Assembly: GCF_036865545.1 (NCBI RefSeq)
Contig: NZ_CP142208.1
Coordinates: forward strand, 3,658,001-3,722,000
DNA length: 64,000 bases
Source of the DNA: Erwinia sp. E_sp_B01_1
GTDB taxonomy: Bacteria; Pseudomonadota; Gammaproteobacteria; Enterobacterales; Enterobacteriaceae
Direction: 5' to 3'
This document shows positions 31,739-41,294 of the stretch, piece after piece. The notes beneath the pieces were generated by a model. That model did not search any database. It had not been told where the DNA came from and saw nothing but the letters and a program-made list of their open reading frames with translations. A program made the translations under genes and the position numbers. How positions within the stretch are numbered: the stretch's first letter is position 1; every line of letters starts with the position of its first letter.

Positions 31739-34174
31739 TCAGGCGGAGCGTGGCGACGGCTGGTAGATTTCGTTTTCCAGTTCGTTCACGGCGTTCTCAT
31801 AGGATTTTTTATCGCCAAAGCTGTTTTTGATGATCTCTAACGGGCGGCCAAGAGTATCGAAAGGTTTCAGTTTTAGCACCTGAATATCTTCAATTTCGTG
31901 TACACCCTGATCGGCATATTTGTCCAGCAGCGTATTCAAAACGTTCTGTGCGGGGGCGGAATATTTGGTGAAATAATTACGCTTACGCACGTTGTCCGCG
32001 CGTTCACGACGCGTCAGCGGTGGCTGGCCGTAAACCACGTGGCAGAGTAGATCAAACGGGTCGAGATCTTTACCCACTTCTTCCGCCAGTACTTCCCACA
32101 AAATGCCCAGTTCCTTCAGTTCATCGATGATCACCTGTTTGCGGGTGGCAGACTGCCACTTACGGGTAAAATCATCAAGTGATGCGTAGTCTTTGTCTTT
32201 CAGCAGGGTTTTGCGGGTGTAATCCTGGAAGGATTCGGTGACCAGTTTCCCGTCCGCATCGTAATACTGAACGCGTTTTGCCAGCACTTTAACCGTCACG
32301 CCATTCACGTAGAATTTACGGATTGGACGTTCTTCATCTTCTTCAAAAGGCGCGAAATCCGGATCGGGCGTAACGTTATATTCCCCCGGTGTTTCGTGTG
32401 CTGCGAAGACATCAGGAAGCGGTGTTTCATCCGTAGATTCATCTTCCAGCATTTCATCAAACTCAGAATCCGGATCGGAGATATCCTCCGGCGTGGTGCG
32501 GATCACTTTTTCCGGCACGCCATCAAAACGTTCATCGGCAAACAGTTCCGTGGCTTTTTTGAAGTCGAGAATGGTGAACCACAGTTTGCCAAATTTCTCG
32601 TTGATACGCGTACCGCGCCCGATGATCTGTTTGAATTTGGTCATGGACTGAATGTTTTGGTCCAGCACTACCAGCTTGCAGGTTTGGGCATCGACTCCAG
32701 TACTCATTAGCTCGGAGGTGGTGGCGATAACCGGATACGGCTTTTTCGGATTGATGAAGTTATCCAGCTGTGCCTTGCCAATAGCATCATCACCCGTAAT
32801 TTTCATTACATACTTTTCATTTTCCAACACCCGCTCCGCGTTGAGGATCACCAGCGCGTGGCGCATCCTGTCCGCGTGGTCGATGTCGTTACAAAAAACG
32901 ATAGTTTTATCCATCGGGTTAGTGCGTTTTAAGTAGTCGGTGATAGTTTGCGCCACCAGCATTGTGCGTTCTTCAATGACCAAGTTACGGTCAAAATCCT
33001 TGATGTTATAAATACGATCCTCAATGGCTTGACCATATTTATCCAACTGCCCTTTAATAGGCCGCCAGCCCTGTACGTCCACATTGATATCCACACGGAC
33101 CACTTTGTAGGGCGCCAGAAACCCGTCTTCAATCCCTTCTTTTAGAGAATAGGTATAAACCGGTTCGCCGAAATAATCGGTGTTGGAGACCTCATCTGTT
33201 TCTTTCGGGGTTGCCGTCAGGCCGATCTGCGTGGCGCTGCTGAAATAATCAAGAATTTCGCGCCAGGCGCTGTCTTCCGACGCGCTGCCACGATGACATT
33301 CGTCAATGACAATCAAATCGAAGAAATCAGGAGCGACCTGTTTGTAAGCTTTCTGATGTTCTTCCGGCCCGGTAATGGCCTGATAAAGCGCCAGCTGAAT
33401 TTCATATGCCGGATCGATATTCCTTCCGGTAACTTTTGCCATCGCGGTGCCAAAAGGCTGGAAATCATTATTCTTTGACTGATCGACGAGGATATTACGG
33501 TCGGCAAGGAACAAAATGCGTTTCTTATTTTTTGCCTTCCATAAACGCCAGATAATTTGAAACGCGGTGTAGGTTTTACCGGTACCGGTCGCCATCACCA
33601 GCAGTACCCGCTTTTGTCCGGCAGAGACGGCAGCAATCGTTTTGTTGATGGCCTGAAGCTGATAATAACGCGGTGATTTACCGGTGCTGTCATCGTAATA
33701 ATCCTGACTAATGACCGGTAGTTGCTCAGCGGTAAATCCTTTCCATACGCAATATTTTTCCCAAAGCTGTTGTGGTGCCGGGAAATCGGCGAGCGATATT
33801 TCAGACTCAAGCTGTGAGGGATTGGTTTTGTCGTGAAAAATAAAACCATCGCCGTTGGAAGCAAACACAAAAGGCACATCAAGCAAACGAGCGTAATTCA
33901 GCCCTTGCTGCATGCCTTTACCCATCTCATACTTATTGGCCTTAGCTTCTACAACCGCAAGCGGCAATCCGGGCTTGTGGTAAAGCACGATATCAGCGGA
34001 CTTCACAGTCAGGCGTGCCGCCAGCTTTCCGCGCACCACGACTTTCCCATCGCGAAGTTTTACCTCCTGGCGAATCTGCGTCATCACATCCCAACCCGCT
34101 TGTTGAATTGCAGGCAGGATGAATCTTGTGATGATGTCCGTTTCGGTCAGATGAGTTTTGTTAACGCCAGCCAT
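31739..34174 (-). CDS. hsdR: Type I restriction enzyme motor/nuclease subunit HsdR
   Basis: ATP-dependent translocase and endonuclease, 811 residues, the size of type IB (EcoEI/EcoAI) subunits. Nuclease core: D61 (KSADIVLYH) and E76-x-K78 (VVEAKAN). Helicase motifs: Walker [13 protein letters not shown], motif II DECHRG, TATP in [11 protein letters not shown], and motif VI GRGTRI. The C-terminal domain that docks on HsdM ends the protein. First gene of the hsdRMS-nuclease operon. Confidence 0.95.
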   Translation of the reverse strand: MAGVNKTHLTETDIITRFILPAIQQAGWDVMTQIRQEVKLRDGKVVVRGKLAARLTVKSADIVLYHKPGLPLAVVEAKANKYEMGKGMQQGLNYARLLDVPFVFASNGDGFIFHDKTNPSQLESEISLADFPAPQQLWEKYCVWKGFTAEQLPVISQDYYDDSTGKSPRYYQLQAINKTIAAVSAGQKRVLLVMATGTGKTYTAFQIIWRLWKAKNKKRILFLADRNILVDQSKNNDFQPFGTAMAKVTGRNIDPAYEIQLALYQAITGPEEHQKAYKQVAPDFFDLIVIDECHRGSASEDSAWREILDYFSSATQIGLTATPKETDEVSNTDYFGEPVYTYSLKEGIEDGFLAPYKVVRVDINVDVQGWRPIKGQLDKYGQAIEDRIYNIKDFDRNLVIEERTMLVAQTITDYLKRTNPMDKTIVFCNDIDHADRMRHALVILNAERVLENEKYVMKITGDDAIGKAQLDNFINPKKPYPVIATTSELMSTGVDAQTCKLVVLDQNIQSMTKFKQIIGRGTRINEKFGKLWFTILDFKKATELFADERFDGVPEKVIRTTPEDISDPDSEFDEMLEDESTDETPLPDVFAAHETPGEYNVTPDPDFAPFEEDEERPIRKFYVNGVTVKVLAKRVQYYDADGKLVTESFQDYTRKTLLKDKDYASLDDFTRKWQSATRKQVIIDELKELGILWEVLAEEVGKDLDPFDLLCHVVYGQPPLTRRERADNVRKRNYFTKYSAPAQNVLNTLLDKYADQGVHEIEDIQVLKLKPFDTLGRPLEIIKNSFGDKKSYENAVNELENEIYQPSPRSA

Positions 34175-34955
34175 AGCAGAGTTCCCAACGATGGTGTGTG
34201 TTTTCAGATTAACTTACAAAGGTGTTTCAAATCATGACTTAAAACTAGGTTTTAATCCATAAGCCAACACAGTGCGTGCCTTTCACGAAAAATTCGTAAT
34301 GAAAAAACATCCCAGGATTGCCGATAATTGTCCTCTCATTGAGAAGACTAGCTAATGCAACTCCTGCAACTCTGGATTAGCGGGAAGCGCCACAATATTT
34401 TCTCTACCAAATCATTCTGTCAGCTTAAGGCAACCACACGACCGACGGCAAGAGTGCTGTAAGACCCGCTTTATGACTATTTATGGCCAGGAAGAGAATA
34501 TGTTTTCCTCCAGCTAGAAAATAGCAACATTAAACCGGTGATTTCCACAGGCCAAAACGATTTCATCTCGCTCGTCCTGAGACCACAACATGAGAACTGG
34601 CGGAGACATCGGCTCACTGAGCGCCCATCCGTTTATCACGACTTCTTCAGCGCCCCCACCAAAAACACCACTAATTCATTGATTTTAATATTTAAAAAAA
34701 TCATTATGAATTTCTGCTATCGGTGCCCAACCGAGGATCAGAACATCATATTTACCCAATCTGGATAATAGCCATCGAAAGAATAGAACCATTAAGTTGG
34801 TCCAAGGCACCAGCTTTTCGTCAGTGACTGCCAAGCTGAGACCGGTTGATTCACATACATTTCTTCTTATACTCCCGATTTATGAATACAAATAAAAGAC
34901 AGCGCCGGATGATACAGATGTTACAGTCTATTTGCGGCCAATGACCTGACCCGAT
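34175..34955. other. Gene-poor, AT-rich stretch
   Basis: 781 bases between the hsdR start and the DUF4145 gene. It should hold the hsdR promoter near its left end. A 76-codon plus-strand frame (34538-34768) has no recognisable product. I see no repeats or known phage gene fragments. Confidence 0.4.
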
Positions 34956-35681
34956 TCAGTTCCCTTGCTCCGGACGAAAACGCTTATCCAGATCGGCCGC
35001 CAGCTGTTTAATACTCTTCGTTGAACCTGCGTAAAGCTTACTGAGAACAAACTCAATAATCCGATAGGCTTGGTCGATATCAAAAGCATTGACGCGGTCC
35101 AGCTCATGACTTCCCGCATTACCCAGCCATTTAATCGCCATCAGAGCCGCTTTATGTTCACTGAACTGTTCAGGGAGTGCTTCAATCCTTCTGTGGAGCG
35201 AACGCATTACCGGTACACCTAACGCAGTCATCAACTCTTCGAGAGCAATGCGTATCGCATTTGCAGCCGCATTAGGAGCGCTCAGAAACAACCCGAATGA
35301 CTGCATCAAGGGCTGAGCCACATTTTCCGGACAATGTGGCGGAACAGCAAAGGCCGGTAGCGGCGGAATAAAATGTCTGGCCTGGAATAGCTCGTAATGT
35401 GGCTCATCACCGTCTTCTCCGTAATTTTGATGAACACCACCGCTGCCACTGACAGCGACAACCGTTTCACAACGGGCACGTTCACATTTCAGCAGGCAGC
35501 TGAAGACAAGATAAATGTCCTCGTATTCCCCCTCAGGTTCTTTCCAACGAGCGACAGACTCCGGAAGCGCTGCGTAATGAAAAGTACCTTCCTGTATGGC
35601 CAGAGAAGTTGAGTGACAGGATGGACATGCCCAGTTCGGACAATGATTTTCGGTAAAATGAGTCAAAAGTGATGGATTCAT
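34956..35681 (-). CDS. DUF4145 domain protein
   Basis: 241 residues. An N-terminal zinc-ribbon-like CPSCHSTSL (residues 19-27) is followed by a C-terminal helical DUF4145 domain (HRRIEALPEQFSEHKAALMA then WLGNAGSHE and YRIIEFVLSKLY). DUF4145 occurs next to restriction and other defence genes, sometimes fused to nucleases; no activity is known to me. It follows the small CxxC gene on the same strand by 41 bases. Confidence 0.65.
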   Translation of the reverse strand: MNPSLLTHFTENHCPNWACPSCHSTSLAIQEGTFHYAALPESVARWKEPEGEYEDIYLVFSCLLKCERARCETVVAVSGSGGVHQNYGEDGDEPHYELFQARHFIPPLPAFAVPPHCPENVAQPLMQSFGLFLSAPNAAANAIRIALEELMTALGVPVMRSLHRRIEALPEQFSEHKAALMAIKWLGNAGSHELDRVNAFDIDQAYRIIEFVLSKLYAGSTKSIKQLAADLDKRFRPEQGN

Positions 35682-35722
35682 GGTTTTTTGTCTTCCGTAC
35701 TCGCTGGTGTATCTGCTTACTG

Positions 35723-35962
35723 TTATTGCGAGCAGTCTATTATTTCAGATGGCTTTTCATTTTCGGGTGACCAGTAGCCACCGCTGCCATGATAGGTTTC
35801 TGCGGCAAGAACGAACTGAGTTCGGCAATAGTTACATACGAAATGATAATCAACTATATCGCCCCACACCATCTTCTCAGCACACTCGTGGAAGCTATAT
35901 TGATTCCAGCCATTTGTCGTTTCAATTTCGGACAGCGTTCCTTCATTCAGCGTTTCTGGCAA
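35723..35962 (-). CDS. Small CxxC protein of unknown function, possibly 5' incomplete
   Basis: 79 residues if begun at the TTG at 35962 (reading L/M-PETLNEGTLSEIETT). One CNYC motif (HFVCNYCRTQF) and a HGSGGYWSPE segment suggest a small metal-binding fold. The open frame continues upstream to about 36040 (GHQINYEKQFV precedes the TTG) with no ATG, so the true start may be a rare codon or the gene may have lost its 5' end. The remaining bases up to 36270 hold nothing I recognise except the promoter region of the next gene. Confidence 0.5.
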   Translation of the reverse strand: MPETLNEGTLSEIETTNGWNQYSFHECAEKMVWGDIVDYHFVCNYCRTQFVLAAETYHGSGGYWSPENEKPSEIIDCSQ

Positions 35963-36270
35963 TACGAATTGCTTTTCGTAGTTGATCTGGTGCCCGGATA
36001 ACGTATTTCTCGCACAGTTCCTGAGAATGTTCGCAGCTCATTTAGTGGTACCTCGTGTTGTTGCTCATGGATGCACCAAGCCCATCGCCTCCAGGTTGAT
36101 TGTCATTCACCATGTGGGCAGTCAGGTGGAGAGGCTTGCGTACCTCATCTTAATGTTTCTTCAACCAAACCAGGATACCCACTGCATCACAATTAAATCA
36201 GAAAGGGTGTATCATAATTCCTGCCATTTCGACGCAAATACAACATTAGTGGATTACGAGGGAACGACAC

Positions 36271-37998
36271 ATGGCTGTTATCCGCCACATCAGCATTCAA
36301 AATTTTCGCGCCATACGGCAGGCTGAATGGTTTCCTGGTCCAGGACTGAACTGCCTGATTGGCCCCGGAGATTCTGGAAAATCGACCCTCGTTGACGCTA
36401 TTGACTTGGTGCTCGGAGCGCGAAGATCGTTCACATTCAGTGATGCCGATTTTCATCTCATGAATTCGGCCATACCAGTCTGCATCAGTGTAACTCTCGG
36501 ACAGCTTGATGACGGACTTCGGAATCTCGAGACCTATGGGCGTTATCTTCGTGGCTTCAACAGCGAAACGAAGGAAATCCATGATGAACCTCAGGGAGGA
36601 GATGAAACGGTACTCACATTGAGAATGGTCGTCGGTGCAGATCTCGAACCAGACTGGTGCTTATTTTCAGAACGAGCAACAGCGGAAGGGCTGGAGAAGA
36701 GATTACTGTGGAAGCACCGGGAGCAGTTAAGCCCTACTCGTCTTGGGGCTACCTCGCATCATCATCTGGCATGGGGCAACCGCTCAGTGCTGAATAAATT
36801 ATCTGCAGAAGATTTTGATATCAGTTCAACGTTGGCAGAACTGTCCCGACAGACGCGACACAACTTTGCTGCCCGGCAACTACCGCAGTTGGATAACATC
36901 CTGACCGAGGTCAGAACCATTGCAAATGAGTTAGGCGTTCAGGTCGGAGAACTTAAAGCGTTGCTGGACGTGAATGGCGTCTCCCTTTCTAACAGCGCAA
37001 TCAGCCTGCATAACAGTGATAACACGCCACTGAGAATGCTTGGAACAGGATCAACCCGATTGCTGGTGAGCGGCTTACAAAAAGCTGTCGGAAGTCCGGG
37101 GATCATACTGGTTGATGAAGCAGAGTACGGGCTGGAGCCTTACAGAATCAGCCGACTCTTGCATCAACTGGGGTCTCGTGATGATGAACCCGCTTCGCAG
37201 GTGTTCATCACCACCCATTCCCCATATGTTCTCAGGGAACTCAAGGCAACCCAGCTCTGTGTGTTGCGAAAACTAGAACAACCAGCCCCAGAGCCTTCAC
37301 ACAATTTTCTGACACTAAGTGGAGACGATCAGGAACAAGCTACCTTAAGGGCCTGCGCTGAAGCCTTTTTCAGCAAAGCCGTAATTGTGGGCGAAGGTGG
37401 AACTGAGGTTGGTTTTATCAGAGGGCTGGACTTGTCCAGACAATGCAGGAGAAGAACAGGCTTTCAGGATCAGGGGGCCTTTGCTACAGATGGTGGCGGC
37501 GGGGACAATTATTTCAAACGCGCCGAGGTTTTTGCACAACTGGGATATCGTACTGCCTTATTAAAAGATTCAGATATCACCACACCTGCACACAGGCAAC
37601 AGACAGAACACTGCCGGGCCAGTGGCGTGACCATTTTTGAATGGGGTAATGATTTTTCAACAGAGGGTGCCCTGCTAGCCTGGTGCCCTGCTGAGACTAT
37701 CCGTGACATCGTTCTTCTTGCTGCGGCTCTGAACAGCCAACAACAGGTGGATCAGCACATTCAGAACTGCTCCCAGGGGGCTTATAACTTTGACACATGC
37801 ACAGGTGAACCAACAGAAGAAATGAGAACGCCAGTGGCTCACGCTGCAGGCAAATATGGCTGGTTTAAAACGATCGGGAAGGCTGAGGATCTAGCGGAGA
37901 ATATCGTGGGTCCGGTCATCAATCAGTTTTCGCTACCATTCAAAACAATTATAAGAGATCTGCTGGCATGGGCTGCGGAAAACGGTGACCCACGATGA
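36271..37998 (+). CDS. Gabija-like GajA: OLD-family ATPase/TOPRIM nuclease
   Basis: 575 residues, the GajA length. The N-terminal ABC-type ATPase has Walker A IGPGDSGKSTL (residues 30-40), a signature-like LGTGSTRLLVSGL and Walker B GIILVDEAEYGLEP, then THSPYVLREL. The C-terminal TOPRIM domain shows VIVGEGGTEVGFIRGL (E375 and E379) and LKDSDIT (D433, D435). In Gabija this protein is a nucleotide-gated DNA endonuclease that fires when phage depletes NTPs. The stop overlaps the start of the next helicase gene by four bases, the expected two-gene order. Other OLD-class pairs with UvrD helicases exist, so the exact system type is not certain. Confidence 0.75.
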   Translation: MAVIRHISIQNFRAIRQAEWFPGPGLNCLIGPGDSGKSTLVDAIDLVLGARRSFTFSDADFHLMNSAIPVCISVTLGQLDDGLRNLETYGRYLRGFNSETKEIHDEPQGGDETVLTLRMVVGADLEPDWCLFSERATAEGLEKRLLWKHREQLSPTRLGATSHHHLAWGNRSVLNKLSAEDFDISSTLAELSRQTRHNFAARQLPQLDNILTEVRTIANELGVQVGELKALLDVNGVSLSNSAISLHNSDNTPLRMLGTGSTRLLVSGLQKAVGSPGIILVDEAEYGLEPYRISRLLHQLGSRDDEPASQVFITTHSPYVLRELKATQLCVLRKLEQPAPEPSHNFLTLSGDDQEQATLRACAEAFFSKAVIVGEGGTEVGFIRGLDLSRQCRRRTGFQDQGAFATDGGGGDNYFKRAEVFAQLGYRTALLKDSDITTPAHRQQTEHCRASGVTIFEWGNDFSTEGALLAWCPAETIRDIVLLAAALNSQQQVDQHIQNCSQGAYNFDTCTGEPTEEMRTPVAHAAGKYGWFKTIGKAEDLAENIVGPVINQFSLPFKTIIRDLLAWAAENGDPR

Positions 37999-39410
37999 GT
38001 GTGGATGCCGTTTTAAACGCCAGTAAAGGTCTGATTGTAGCGCCAGCGGGATGCGGCAAAACCCACCTGATTATTGAAGCTCTTGGTTTTGCGCAAAGTA
38101 AGCCGTATCTCGTGCTGACTCACACAACCGCAGGTGTAACGGCACTCAAAAAGCGACTGAGCCGTTTTGCAATTCCTCCGCGGAACTATGTTGTGACAAC
38201 AATCGATGGATGGGCTCTGAAAATAGCCGGCTGCTTTCCGGGATTGTGTCCGCTTGATGTGGGTTCTGAAAATCCAACCGTTTTCTACCCTTCTCTTCGC
38301 CGTGCCGTACGGAATCTGGTTGTTAACGGTAATATTAGCGAAATCATCACAGCTACTTATTCGCGTTTGCTGGTCGATGAATACCAGGACTGCAATAGCG
38401 AGCAACATGAACTGACTTGTGCGCTTTCACGTTTGCTACCAACGATAGTCTTTGGTGACCCGATGCAGTGTATCTTCAGCTTCAGCGGCCCTATGCCAGA
38501 CTGGAACCGGACAGTTGAAACTTTTTTCCCTACTCTGGCAACCTTACAAACGCCCTGGCGCTGGAACAATGCACAAACGCCAGATTTGGGTCAATGGATC
38601 CTTGAACAAAGACATCGCTTACTTCGCCGGGAGCGTATCGACTTGAGATCCTGTCCTGACTATGTCCGTTTTCATCCTCTTTCACGAAATCACAATGACA
38701 ATATCCAGCGCCAGCAGCGCGAATATTACTCGCTGCTGCGCCAGTTTCCCGACGATTCAGTCTTAGTCATGGGTGATTCACGAAGAGCGTCATCTAGGCA
38801 TCAATTTGCACAACGAATCAATGGACTTGATGTTGTCGAACCCGTGGATCTGAGTGACGTGATGAGAATGGCCACATCCCTTGATGAGGCTAATGCTGCC
38901 AACGTAATGCCAAATCTATTGCAGGCTGCAGCTGAGCTGATGACAAATGTTGGTATTAGCGCAACCCTACGCAGAATTGCTTCTATTCAGGCCGGGCGAA
39001 ACAGAACACTCCCTTCTTCGCTTGAAAATGCATTAGTAGAGCTTGCTTTGGTACCTACCCGACATAATATGCGAACAACGCTTCTCTTGCTCGAAGAGAA
39101 GGACGAGACTCGCGTATTCAGGGCCGGTGCTTTACAGGTTCTAAAAGATGCAATAAACCTGTCCATTAGCTCACCCGAAAAAAGCATTCGTAAGTCAGCT
39201 TCTGTCATTCGTGAACAACGCAGATATCAGGGTGAAGGACGCGTATCGCACCGTTCAATAGGTTCAACTCTTCTTCTTAAAGGACTGGAATGTGATCATG
39301 CGCTGATACTGAATGTGGGCAATATGGGGGCAAGTGATTTGTATGTTGCGCTCTCCAGGGGGGCTAAATCTGTTACGGTCTTCTCGGATCTTGATGAATT
39401 CACACCCTGA
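37995..39410 (+). CDS. Gabija-like GajB: UvrD/Rep-type SF1 helicase
   Basis: 471 residues, near the GajB length. Walker A APAGCGKTHLI (residues 16-26), motif II VDEYQDCNSEQ, motif III FGDPMQCIFSFSG, motif V GSTLLLKGLECDHALIL and motif VI LYVALSRGAKS are all present in order. The protein lacks the large 1B/2B insertions of true UvrD. Translationally coupled to the nuclease gene. Confidence 0.75.
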   Translation: MSVDAVLNASKGLIVAPAGCGKTHLIIEALGFAQSKPYLVLTHTTAGVTALKKRLSRFAIPPRNYVVTTIDGWALKIAGCFPGLCPLDVGSENPTVFYPSLRRAVRNLVVNGNISEIITATYSRLLVDEYQDCNSEQHELTCALSRLLPTIVFGDPMQCIFSFSGPMPDWNRTVETFFPTLATLQTPWRWNNAQTPDLGQWILEQRHRLLRRERIDLRSCPDYVRFHPLSRNHNDNIQRQQREYYSLLRQFPDDSVLVMGDSRRASSRHQFAQRINGLDVVEPVDLSDVMRMATSLDEANAANVMPNLLQAAAELMTNVGISATLRRIASIQAGRNRTLPSSLENALVELALVPTRHNMRTTLLLLEEKDETRVFRAGALQVLKDAINLSISSPEKSIRKSASVIREQRRYQGEGRVSHRSIGSTLLLKGLECDHALILNVGNMGASDLYVALSRGAKSVTVFSDLDEFTP

Positions 39411-39590
39411 TTATAGTTTGCAGCTTCTGAAACATCGCCGTTTTGATTGGCCCTTTTTTGCCCTGAGAGGATGGCGCTTTCGCACCTGATAGGGCGTCCC
39501 ATAAGGCATTTTTTGCTGTCGCCGCCTCGCCGGTGACAGCGCCCCAATCAACCCAGCCAGCTTATCGTCAGAAGGGTTAAAGTCATTCAT
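39411..39590 (-). pseudogene. Remnant of P2-type tail completion gene S
   Basis: 59-codon frame beginning M-N-D-F-N-P-S-D-D-K-L-A-G-L-I-G-A-L-S, then QKMPYGTPYQVRKRHPLRAK, matching the start and a later part of phage P2 gpS (about 150 residues) with an internal deletion and a changed end. It overlaps the gene R remnant in the ATGAATGA fashion of P2. Comparison is from memory of the P2 protein. Confidence 0.75.
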
Positions 39591-39760
39591 CCCATTTGCT
39601 CACCAGCTCGCCATTGATATACAGCATAGTCGGTCGTGCCACTGGTACTAGCAATAGCGGCTCAGGAGCATAGCTGACGTACAGCGTGCTGTGTTCATCC
39701 CTGACATGCGCGCGCGATGAGCTGCAGGCTGATGCTAATATCCGCATTATCCCCGTCGTT
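39583..39760 (-). pseudogene. Remnant of P2-type tail completion gene R
   Basis: The last 15 or so codons read RPTMLYINGELVSKWDE then stop, the typical gpR end. Upstream, in a different frame, NDGDNADISISLQLI matches the preceding gpR segment, so the fragment is both truncated at its 5' end and frameshifted. It marks a decayed P2-like prophage inside the island. Confidence 0.75.
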
Positions 39761-39924
39761 CTAATCCATCTGGAATTTTAAATAGTCTCCCTTTTAGTTT
39801 CACGCACTTTTGAGCCCCTAGCCAAGTTGATCGCCACTACTGTTAAGTCTGTGGCAATTTGTTTTACCGAAATATACAACAGGTATCCTGAACAGGAAGG
39901 ATACCCTAGGCCCCTCTCGCTTTG

Positions 39925-41274
39925 TTAGCCGTTGACCATAGATCGTACTATGCGCCAGTTTTGAATGGCAATAGCAGCCGTTTCACGTGTAATGGCGATA
40001 TTTTCTTGCAGGGCATCAATATTCTGCTGCAAGGGAGCCCCAGAATCGCAGAGCATGTCCATTGCCGATGATATATTGTTAAAAGGAATCTCCGTGGCCG
40101 AATATAGGCCATGTTTTCGGTGCCAGCCCTGTGCTTTGGCATTCAACCGGGCAAGAGAAGCATAGAAAAATTTCGAGTAGCTTCGCTCAAATTGCATGTT
40201 CAGTTGTGCTTTAAAAATGGAGGGCTCTACTGGCTTTCCAAAATGCAGAAGCAATGCATGAAGGGCCGCGACATAGTCGTCGATGACGATATTTTTATAG
40301 GCGCAGGCAGGTGTGGTGTATAGCATGTGGTCCACCTGAACAACACTTCCTCGCTCAATCAGGTCATCCAGATAAAACGACGCATGTGCTCGGCTTTTAC
40401 TCTTCAGCAAGTTGGCAATTTCAGGTTTCGTTAGCGGTTTATCACTGTTGTTCATCGCTTCGACAATGACGTCCTTTTGCGTGATGTTCTTAAAGCCTTT
40501 CTCCAGCCCGATCGAATCCGCCTGAGATTTTCCGTCGAAGTAAAAACCGTAATCCTCGCCGAAATGTTTCACAAAATGGCGAATGACATAGTAATCATGC
40601 TTTTTCAGATTGCGCGAGGCCTGGTAACACTCATTCAGGTGGAACACCGGACGGGAATTTTTCTCGGCGTATTCCATCATTTCCAGAAAAATGTCGTCTA
40701 TCAGCGCTGCATCGACATCGATAAAACAGGTGTGCTTATAGGTACCCTTGCCGGACAGGTAGATATATTCAGGCTGGTTAAACGCTTCGTGATCCAGACG
40801 GTCCTCGTAAACAGGGCTGCGCGAATAATTATTCCCATTGATTAATTTCGCAATATCCAGCCAAGGCAGACCTTTTTCGTGTTTAATCAGCACGCAGGCG
40901 CTGGCTTCAGCTTTCTTCAGTTGCAGGGGGTAGACGTTCTCATCTTTAAGCTGGATGACGCCTTGGTGCGCAAGATGACGAATCGCATTGTCAACGTAGG
41001 GTATTTCGATGCTGCAGACGGAGGGAATAAACTCCCGGATGTCGTCAAGGTGGATTGGTGCGCCATTCTCGGCAAAGTAGGTATTCAGGATCGCTTTATC
41101 AATCTCGGGATAGACATGAGCGATAAGCTCTGTCTGCCCTGACACCATATCCAGAAATTCGAAGAAGTTACGTTCAGAGGAGAAACAGGAAAAAAGCGTC
41201 TGCATTTTCACACTAAGGTCCGGCGATATCTCAGGCTCCAGTGCCTCCCAAACCAATGGTTGACTGACCCGCAT
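39925..41274 (-). CDS. C-terminal part of the sigma/alpha-CTD-like protein
   Basis: Open frame of 449 residues from the first ATG, but the same frame continues upstream to about 41386 and encodes a sigma-70 region-4-like helix-turn-helix: KKTLEEIGADYVV followed by SRERIRQIQADIRQ. This is the DNA-binding motif that in sigma factors reads the -35 element. The rest (HLAHQGVIQLKDENVYPLQL; NKPEIANLLKSKSRAH-like segment near residue 280) suggests further winged-helix folds. A gap of 20 bases separates it from the upstream frame, and the helix-turn-helix straddles that gap, so it is best read as the 3' part of one 816-residue gene broken at a G5 run. Confidence 0.7.
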   Translation of the reverse strand: MRVSQPLVWEALEPEISPDLSVKMQTLFSCFSSERNFFEFLDMVSGQTELIAHVYPEIDKAILNTYFAENGAPIHLDDIREFIPSVCSIEIPYVDNAIRHLAHQGVIQLKDENVYPLQLKKAEASACVLIKHEKGLPWLDIAKLINGNNYSRSPVYEDRLDHEAFNQPEYIYLSGKGTYKHTCFIDVDAALIDDIFLEMMEYAEKNSRPVFHLNECYQASRNLKKHDYYVIRHFVKHFGEDYGFYFDGKSQADSIGLEKGFKNITQKDVIVEAMNNSDKPLTKPEIANLLKSKSRAHASFYLDDLIERGSVVQVDHMLYTTPACAYKNIVIDDYVAALHALLLHFGKPVEPSIFKAQLNMQFERSYSKFFYASLARLNAKAQGWHRKHGLYSATEIPFNNISSAMDMLCDSGAPLQQNIDALQENIAITRETAAIAIQNWRIVRSMVNG

Positions 41275-41294
41275 ATGCCCAAGAAATTCTTGTC

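Noticed and set aside
35982..36326. 114-codon plus-strand frame before the Gabija-like nuclease
   Set aside because: It overlaps the upstream extension of the CxxC gene on the other strand and the nuclease start, and matches no protein I know.
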